The notes under the pieces: generated by a model
Databases searched by the model: none
Told to the model about the DNA's origin: nothing
What the model saw: only the letters and a program-made list of their open reading frames with translations
Program-made: the position numbers and the translations under genes
DNA from: Triticum aestivum
Taxonomy: Eukaryota; Streptophyta; Magnoliopsida; Poales; Poaceae
Length of the DNA: 64,000 bases
Reading direction: 5' to 3'
NCBI RefSeq assembly: GCF_018294505.1
Contig: NC_057803.1
Span: 682,375,715 to 682,439,714, forward strand
In this document: one piece after another, positions 57,098-64,000 of the stretch
Layout of the letters: every line of letters begins with the position of its first letter
How positions within the stretch are numbered: the first letter of the stretch is position 1

Positions 57098-58871
57098 TGT
57101 TGGAAATATGCCCTAGAGGCAATAATAAAAGTGTTATTATTATATTTCCTTGTTCATGATAATTGTCTTTTATTCATGCTATAACTGTATTATCCGGAAA
57201 TCGTAATACACATGTGAATACATAGACCACAATATGTCCCTAGTGAGCCTCTAGTTGACTAGCTCGTTGTGATCAACAGATAGTCATGGTTTCCTGGCTA
57301 TGGACATTGGATGTCGTTGATAACGGGATCACATCATTAGGAGAATGATGTGATGGACAAGACCCAATCCTAAGCCTAGCACAAAGATCGTGTAGTTCGT
57401 TTGCTAGAGCTTTGCCAATGTCAAGTATCTCTTCCTTCGACCATGAGAGCGTGTAACTCCTGGATACCGTAGGAGTGCTTTGGGTGTATCAAACGTCACA
57501 ACGTAACTGGGTGACTATAAAGGTGCACTACAGGTATCTCCGAAAGTATCTATTGTTTTATGCGGATCGAGACTGGGATTTGTCACTCCGTGTAAACGGA
57601 GAGGTATCTCTGGGCCCACTCGGTAGGACATCATCATATGCACAATGTGACCAAGGAGTTGATCATGGGATGATGTGTTACGGAACGAGTAAAGTGACTT
57701 GTCGGTAACGAGATTGAACAAGGTATTGGATACCGACGATCGAGTCTCGGGCAAGTAACATACCGATAGACAAAGGGAATTGAATACGGGATTGATTAAG
57801 TCCTTGACATCGTGGTTCATTCGATGAGATCATCGTGGAACATGTGGGAGCCATCATGGGTATCCAGATCCCGCTGTTGGTTATTGACCGGAGAACGTCT
57901 CGGTCATGTCTACATGTCTCCCGAACCCGTAGGGTCTACACACTTAAGGTTCGATGACGCTAGGGTTATAAAGGAAGCTTGTATGTGGTTACCGAATGTT
58001 GTTCGGAGTCCGGATGAGATCCCGGACGTCACGAGGAGTTCCGGAATGGTCCGGAGGTAAAGATTTATATATGGGAAGTCCTGTTTTGGTCACCGAAAAA
58101 GTTTCGGGTTTTATCGGTAACGTACCGGGACCACCGGGAGGGTCCCGGGGGTCCACCAAGTGGGGCCACATGCTCCAGAGGCATACATGGGCCAAGTATG
58201 AGAGGGCACCAGCCCCTAGGTGGGCTGGGGCGCCTCCCACCATGGCCCATGCGGCTAGAAGGGGAGAGGGGGCAAACCCTAAGGGCAGATGGGCCCTAAG
58301 GCCCATACTCCCTGCGCCTCCCTCTCCTCCCCCCTTGTGGCCGCCACCCATAGATGGGTTTTGGGGGCTGCCGCACCCCTTGGGGTGGGAAACCCTAAAG
58401 GGGGCGCAGCCCCCCTCTCCCCTATATATAGTGAGGCCTAGGGCTACCCATAACACATGAGTTCTCTCCCTCTTGGTGCAGCCCTGCCTCTCCTCCTCCT
58501 CCTCCTCTCCCATGGTGCTTGGCGAAGCCCTGCGGGATTGCCACGCTCCTCCACCACCACCACGCCGTTGTGCTGCTGCTGGATGGAGTCTTCCTCAACC
58601 TCTCCCTCTCTCCTTGCTGGATCAAGGCATGGGAGACGTCACCGGGCTATACGTGTGTTGAACGCGGAGGTGCCGTGCGTTCGGCACTTGATCATCGGTG
58701 ATTTGAATCACGACGAGTACGACTCCATCAACCCCGTTCACTTGAACGCTTCCGCTTAGCGATCTACAAGGGTATGTAGATGCACTCTTCTTCCCCTCGT
58801 TGCTGGTTTCTCCATAGATAGATCTTGGTGACACGTAGGAAAATTTTGAATTTCTGCTACGTTCCCCAACA
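57098..58871 (+). repeat. 3' LTR of Angela copy B (1774 bp)
   Basis: It differs from the 5' LTR at about 18 positions and a few single-base or 3-bp indels, counted by eye. TATA box at 58422-58433. Confidence 0.95.
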
Positions 58872-58876
58872 GTACG

Positions 58877-60435
58877 AGCCGAAAGATGAGCACATGGAAG
58901 CCTACCTTGCGGAGGTCCGCAGGATGGAGAAGCAGTTCTGGGGGTTGGAGTTGCAGCATGTTCCCCGTGGCACCAATCAGGAGGCCGACGACATCGCCAA
59001 ACAGGCGTCCAGGCGGTTACCTCAGGAGCCTGGCGTCTTCGAGGAGCGGCTCTTCAAGCCCTCAGCCCTGCCGTCAATGTCAAACACAGCTCAGCCTCGG
59101 GAGGAGCTCCCCCAGCCACCTGCCTCAGGAGCCCCGGTCTGTGGCCCGGCCTCAGGAGCATGCCTGCTCCTGACGATGGAACCCCAGGAGGGGTGCTGGA
59201 TCACGGAGCTCCGGAGTTACTTAACACAAGGGACCCTGCCGGAGAAGGAGGAGGAAGCGGAGCGTGTGGCACGGCTGGCCACGGCATACTGCATCAAGGA
59301 TGGAGAGCTCTACCGGAAGCGACCAAACGATGTATCCCTGCGCTGCATCTCCAGGGAGCAAGGAAAGGAACTGCTGGAAGATATACACGGCGGAGACTGT
59401 GGACATCATTCATCATCACGGACCCTCGTCGGCAAGGCGTTCCGCAGTGGGTTTTATTGGCTCACCGCACTCAATGACGCTGTCGAACTGGTGAAGGCTT
59501 GTGAGGCCTGCCAGTTCCACGCCAAGCAGATCCATCAGTCGGCAGGAGGCCTGCAGACTATACCCCTTTCGTGGCCATTCGCAGTCTGGGGGCTGGACAT
59601 CCTGGGCCCGTTTCCTCGGGCGCCAGGGGGCTACCACTACCTCTACGTCGCCGCGGACAAGTTCATCAAGTGGGCTGAAGTAGAGGCCGTCCGCACCATC
59701 CCCGCGGGTTCCGTGGTCAAGTTCATCAGGGGTATCGTGAGCCAGTTCGGGTTGCCGAACCGCATTATCACAGACAAAGGTTCGCAGTTCACCAGTAACC
59801 TCTTCAAAACATACTGTTCTAACCTTGGAACGCAGATATGCTACGCTTCGGTGGCGCACCCCCGAAGCAACAGTCAGGCCGAGCGAGCCAACGCAGAGGT
59901 CCTGAGGGGCCTCAAGACTAGGACATTCAAGAAGAAGCTGGAGGCCTGCGGCAGAGGTTGGTACGACGAGCTTCAATCCGTGTTGTGGTCCATCCGCACA
60001 ACCGCGACCAAGCCGATTGGAGAGACCCTGTTCTTCTTGGTCTATGGAGCCGAAGCGGTCCTCCCTCACGAGGTCAGACGTCGCTCTGCACGGGTCCTGG
60101 CGTTCGACGAGGCGCAGCAGGACGCCATGCGGGGGATGGACCTCGTGCTGGGGGAGGAATGTTGCCGAGAGGCCGCGCTGCGAGCGGCGAGGTACCAACA
60201 AGCACTGCGACGATATCACTGCCGCAACATGCGCCCCAGAACTCTCGAGGTAGGCGACCTCGTGCTCAGGCAGGTTCTCTCCAGGGAGGGACTGCACAAG
60301 CTCTCTCCCATGTGGGAGGGCCCGTTCAAGGTTGTTAATGTTTCCAGGCCTGGCTCCGCGCGCTTGGAGACTCAGGAGGGGGTGCCGGTCCAGAACGCAT
60401 GGAACATCCAGCAGCTCCGGAGGTTCTACCCCTAA
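58877..60435 (+). pseudogene. RNase H end and integrase of the Tat element, frame intact but separated
   Basis: After copy B the frame resumes (EPKDEHMEAYLAEVRR) and is open for 519 codons to TAA/TAG-type stop at 60433-60435. It contains the HHCC zinc region (HGGDCGHH... CEACQF, about 59385-59515) and the D,D,E catalytic residues at 59596-59598 (LDILGPF), 59773-59775 (TDKGSQF) and 59881-59883 (QAERAN), with 35 residues between the second Asp and Glu as usual. The end (WEGPFKV ... NIQQLRRFYP) is the normal gypsy terminus. The domain looks complete, but the polyprotein is split by copy B and by three upstream stops. The open frame in fact begins at an ATG (58825) inside the Angela LTR. Confidence 0.88.
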
Positions 60436-60770
60436 AAAGGCCCAGAGCCTATGAAGAAGGCGAATGCCTGTGAAGATTATCCTTTTTGGAAAAGGCCCAG
60501 AGCCTATGAAGAAGGCGAATGCCTGTGAAGATTATCCTTTTTGGAAAAGGCCCAGAGCCTGTGAAGAAGGCGAATGCCTGTGAAGATTATCCTTTTTGGA
60601 AAAGGCCCAGAGCCTGTGAAGAAGGCGAATGCCTGTGAAGCTGTCGCGTTTGGGAAAAGGCCCGGAGCCTGTGAAGAGGGCAAATGCCCGTGAAGCCTGC
60701 TCCCCCCCAAGAAAGGCCCGAAGCCTGTGAAGAAGGCCAACGCCTGTGAAGCTCGCCGCCCGTGACACTC
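60436..60770 (+). repeat. 55-bp tandem repeat (six copies) after the Tat integrase
   Basis: The phrase AAGGCCCAGAGCCT recurs at steps of 55, 55, 55, 55 and 56 bases. Each unit continues GTGAAGAAGGCGAATGCCTG. Copies become more diverged to the right. Tandem repeats at this place are typical of Tat elements. Confidence 0.92.
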
Positions 60771-61641
60771 TCACGTAATAATGAGTTGGGGTTGTACACG
60801 CCCCAGAGTCTCAGGAGCGCCGGCCTTAGGCCCCGGGGCTCCCTCCCACGCCCAGTGGCAGCACTTAGCTCCGCGCTAGTGAGAAGACGTCGAAGACTAG
60901 ATTAGGTGCTGGACGCGCCTTTTTCATTTGCTTTCCGCAGTTGGCTTGTTCATTCTCATTCGAAGTTTTATTGAAGCTGTTGCCGTCTTTGACTTGTGGT
61001 TCTTCGACTTTTCCCTCTCCTGCCTCGATTTCTCTTATGCAAGGCCTCGCGAGGGGGGCAGCCGAGCGCCCTCGTGAGTGTTTCCGTCCTAGTCGTTCAA
61101 AGGTTTCGCAACCTGGGTCCAATCAGGAGCACCCCTCCAGTCCGTGCCCCACGGGCACCGCGACACGAACACAGGGCCTGGGTCGGTCACCCCCCCCACG
61201 GCAGGGGCCGAGAACTATCCACGCGCGGGCACGTAGCTGGAAGGCACGATAACGGAAGCAAAGCGATGATTAACAGCAATAACCCAAACACGCCCCCGCG
61301 GGGCTCCACGCTACTGTATTTTTACGCAGGAAAAAGGAAAAGAAAGAACAAATCAGGCGCAACTCGCCTCACACCGGCCTGCAGGGAAGACTCGAGCTGC
61401 CTCCGGGGCTCAGGCAGACTCCTTCTCGCGCTTCATCGAGGCGCGACGGCGGGCAGACGTGCTACCACCTCCCAAGCAGGGACTTGTCCAATCCGTGCAG
61501 TTGCCAAGGCGCCCTGGGGAAGTGGAGACGCCCACGTCCAATCAACCGCCATGCGGCGCCCAAGGCCGCAGGCTGTTAGGGCCCATGGCGCTCCGCTCTT
61601 GCCCTTTCGCCTCCCTGCACGGCCAAGTCCGGGCGCGCCTT
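60771..61641 (+). other. 3' untranslated region of the Tat element
   Basis: This is noncoding between the tandem repeats and the polypurine tract. An open frame from 60996 runs into the LTR but has no domain. Confidence 0.6.
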
Positions 61642-61656
61642 GGGCCCGGGGGCTAC
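61642..61656 (+). promoter_or_regulatory. Polypurine-type tract before the Tat 3' LTR
   Basis: GGGCCCGGGGGCTAC lies directly before the LTR start. It is G-rich but not a pure purine run. Confidence 0.5.
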
Positions 61657-62532
61657 TGTTGGCGTTCTGGGAATGGGGGTCCCCAGACTTGCCAAGCCTC
61701 GCGGGGCGGACGACACGGAGCTTCCTCAGGCATGGCCTCATCAGGCTGGCTCGCGAGGAGGCGGAGAGATCAAGGCGGGGTACCTCACGAGGTGACCGTG
61801 ACGCAAGCCATGACGACCAAGGGCGCCAGGCGCGCGCCAGCCCGCGCAGTGTCCTCCTTTCCTCTTTGGTGCAAAGGGAGCAAGCGCAGGCGAGAGTATC
61901 AAGTAAAGGCACCCGTTTCGGTGCAACGAGACCAAGACCAGTCCAACGGCAGGGAGGAAGTCATTGTGGAGCCCAAGCTAGCGTCACCACCAGAGCCTTT
62001 GGCGGGCGAGGACCAACTTTAGTCAGGATAAGTGTACCGGATGTTCCCCTTCAAAATGGCCAATTGTTGGCGCCCTTCCCGCTCAATATTTGGGAAGAGG
62101 CCCAGGGCCTTTGCCTATAAATAGGACTAGCCACCCCCAGGGTTGGGGGGCAATCAAGAAGGGAGAATCTAGAAGCCAAGAGAGAAACAAGCTAGGATAG
62201 GATCGAGTAGCATCACACAGAGAGAGAGAAGGGCGACTGAACTCCTCCCAGCAGTTCATCCCCCCAGCCAAGAACAGACCCTCGTGAGGCTGTTCTTCCT
62301 TGTACTGCTCATCATCATTAGCCCAAGAGGCAATCCACCACACCACACACTGGAGTAGGGTATTACACCACAACGGTGGCCCAAACCAGTATAAACCCTG
62401 TGTCTCTTGTGCTGTTCTTTCCATAGCTTAGATCTTAGCGAGGCGGAGGGGTGCAAGTAGGTAGAAGGCGAAATCTCCGTGCGCACCCCAGTGTTCGAAC
62501 CTCGAGGGTCTGCCGGAACCCGAAATCCGATA
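61657..62532 (+). repeat. 3' LTR of the Tat element (876 bp)
   Basis: It starts TGTTGGCGTTCTGGG and ends CCGATA, where the 5' LTR ends CCGACA. About 85 bp present in the 5' LTR after CAGACTTGCC are missing here. Confidence 0.88.
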
Positions 62533-62537
62533 GCATT

Positions 62538-64000
62538 GTGTGAGAAAAATTATGATCTTTGTCTTTGACAGTACCAAGGTGATTGGTTTACTCTTTATCA
62601 TACTAACCTATCTCACGAAGTTCCGTTAAGTTTTGTGTGATAGAAGTTTTCAAGCTTTGGGTGAGATATCGATATGCGGAGAATAATGAGTGGAAAGAAC
62701 CTAAGCTTGGGGATGCCCAAGGCACCCCAAGGTAATATTCAAGGAAGACTCAAGCGCCTAAGCTTGGGGATGCCCCGGAAGGCATCCCCTCTTTCGTCTT
62801 CAAAACTATCGCTATACCTTACTCAGAGCTATATTTTTATTCGTCGCATGATATGTGTTTTGCTTGGAGCGTATTTTCAATTTTACTTGCCATTTGAATA
62901 AAATCATTGGATCTGAAATATTAAATGAAAAAGAATCCTCCCATGGCTAGTTAATTATTTGACTACTCAGTGTCCTTCACTATTATCTTTTCGAGTAGTT
63001 TGTCATTTACTCACGTGCTTCACGTATATCCTATGATTAAATGGTTGAATAATTGAACATCATAAATCTGAATTTATATATGTTTCATATGCTTATACCA
63101 TGGGGAGTAATGACTTCACATAGAATAAGTATAGGCAGTAAACTTATTGAAAGTTAGCAAACGTAGAATTGGTCACTTGAACAATTCATGAAAGAATATT
63201 GAAGGAAGAGAGATTTCACATATAAATATACTATCTTGGACATCTTTTGTAATTGTGAGTACTCATTAAAATATGACATGCTAAAAGGTTGATGTCGGAC
63301 AAGGAAGACAACGTAATGGGTTATGTTTTCTTATATCCGAAATAAAGTATATTGTCCTGAATCATCCAACATGTTGAGCTTGCTTTTCCCCCTCATGCTA
63401 GCCAAATTCTTTGCATCAAATAGAGATACTGCTTGTGCTTCCAAACATTCCTTAAACTAGTTTTTCCATGAGAGTCCACCATACCTACCTATGGATTGAG
63501 TAAGATCTTTCAAGTAAGTTGTCATCGGTGCATGCAATAAAAATTGCCTTCTAAATATGTATGATCTATTAATGTTGAGAAAATAAGCTTTATACGATCG
63601 TGTGATGTGGAAGAAATAAAAGCGAAGGACTGCATAATAAATGTCTATATCACAAGTGGCAATATAAAGTGACGTTCTTTTGCATTAAGATTTTGTGCAT
63701 CCAACAATAAAAGCGCATGACAACCTCTGCTTCCCTCTGCAAAGGGCCTATCTTTTACTTTTATCTTCTACCATTATGCAAGAGTCATGGTGATCTTCAC
63801 CTATCCTTTTTACATTTTATCCTTTGGCAAGCACATTGTGTTGGAAAGATCTTGATATATAAATCCAATTGGATGTAAGTTTTCATGAACTATTGTTTTT
63901 GACATTACCCTTGAGGTAAAACGTTGGGAGGCAAAACTATAAGCCCCTATATTTCTCTGTGTCCGATTAAAACTTTGAACCCATAAATATCACGTGAGTG
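62538..64000 (+). other. Leader of the outer element, third part
   Basis: It continues directly from 46316 after removal of the Tat element and one target copy. AAGCTTGGGGATGCCC recurs at 62703 and 62760. No gene was found up to the window edge; gag of the outer element is expected further right. Confidence 0.55.

Larger units (their letters stand above)
50399..58871 (+). mobile_element. BARE/Angela-type copia retrotransposon, copy B (8.5 kb), coding region decayed
   Basis: The target duplication GTACG is at 50394-50398 and 58872-58876. The 5' LTR is 50399-52168, the primer site 52170-52182, the polypurine tract 57085-57097 and the 3' LTR 57098-58871. The LTRs are about 99% identical by eye. 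The interior (52169-57097) lines up with copies 1 and A in order but has no open frame longer than 84 codons. It is inserted in the Tat element's second RNase H. Confidence 0.97.
46317..62532 (+). mobile_element. Tat-type Ty3/gypsy retrotransposon, complete ends, interrupted by Angela copy B
   Basis: The target duplication GCATT is at 46312-46316 and 62533-62537. The parts in order are 5' LTR, primer site, gag-protease-reverse transcriptase-RNase H frame, a second RNase H region, integrase, a 3' tandem repeat, polypurine tract and 3' LTR. The second RNase H-like domain (MYFDGAFSRHGAGAGAVL, SNNIAEYEGLIAGL) and the 3' tandem repeats are hallmarks of the Tat lineage. Without copy B the element is about 7.7 kb. 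The LTRs differ at about 18 sites by eye (about 2%). Confidence 0.93.
27059..64000 (+). mobile_element. Outer Athila-type Ty3/gypsy element, heavily interrupted, open to the right
   Basis: After removal of its insertions the element consists of an LTR (27059-28442 plus 37137-37308), a tRNA-Asp type primer site at 37319-37336 and an untranslated leader (37309-37933, 44711-46316, 62538-64000). The leader carries AAGCTTGGGGATGCCC repeats, familiar from Triticeae gypsy elements. The TGATACGTCTCC LTR edge is also known from these families. No coding domain of this element falls inside the window. Assignment to the Athila lineage rests on the tRNA-Asp primer site and the leader style. Confidence 0.8.

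Noticed and set aside
60504..60799. Minus-strand frames with repeated FFTGFGPF-like units
   Set aside because: They are the reverse reading of the 55-bp tandem repeat.
60996..62120. 374-codon plus-strand frame
   Set aside because: It runs from the Tat 3' untranslated region into the LTR; a similar piece is open in the 5' LTR. It has no recognised domain.
1..64000. tRNA, rRNA or CRISPR loci
   Set aside because: Only primer-binding sites complementary to tRNA ends were seen. No cloverleaf, rRNA or CRISPR pattern was found by eye; a tRNA scan would be decisive.

Overview
This is a gene-poor stretch of a grass genome, most likely wheat, Aegilops or barley. The main evidence is the set of repeats: three BARE/Angela-type Ty1/copia retrotransposons with the terminal sequence TGTTGGAAATATGCCC, Athila- and Tat-type Ty3/gypsy elements, Stowaway and Tourist-like MITEs, and a Helitron with the Hel-type end GCACGGGC...CTAG. 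The only gene that looks intact is a GC-rich, single-exon subtilisin-like protease at 10942-13329 (+). The species call rests on repeat families I recognise, not on a database search.

Layout. (1) 1-5703: right part of a minus-strand Angela copy (copy 1) with its 1.73 kb 5' LTR, inserted into a Sukkula-like long-LTR element whose remainder runs to 9761. (2) 9762-13600: upstream 120-bp repeats carrying paired W-box cores, then the subtilase gene. (3) 13600-24900: AT-rich intergenic DNA with MITEs, a possible Helitron-Helitron junction, a broken hAT-like (DUF4371-type) transposase relic, and an unrecognised 266-codon reading frame split by one TAG. (4) 24920-27058: a tandem array of a ~318-bp unit, about 6.7 copies. 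(5) 27059-64000: one very large nest. An Athila-type element (LTR starts at 27059; tRNA-Asp type primer site at 37319; runs off the window) was hit three times: by Angela copy A (28443-37131, TSD TATTT), by a 6.8 kb Helitron (37934-44710, between A and T), and by a Tat-type gypsy element (46317-62532, TSD GCATT). The Tat element was itself hit in its RNase H region by Angela copy B (50399-58871, TSD GTACG).

How the parts relate. The Helitron is the most interesting object. It carries a multi-exon, intron-containing but broken copy of a mitochondrial carrier (SLC25) gene in its own orientation. It also holds an open AP2/ERF-like reading frame in the opposite orientation, and three successive Helitron 3'-end-like sequences, which suggests stepwise capture by read-through. 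Angela copy B has nearly identical LTRs but a thoroughly decayed coding region, so it looks like a non-autonomous form moved by other copies. The Tat element keeps one reading frame interrupted only by three TAG codons, each of which could be a C-to-T change of CAG. LTR differences counted by eye (about 1% for copy B, 2% for Tat, 2-3% for copy A) agree with the nesting order of B inside Tat.
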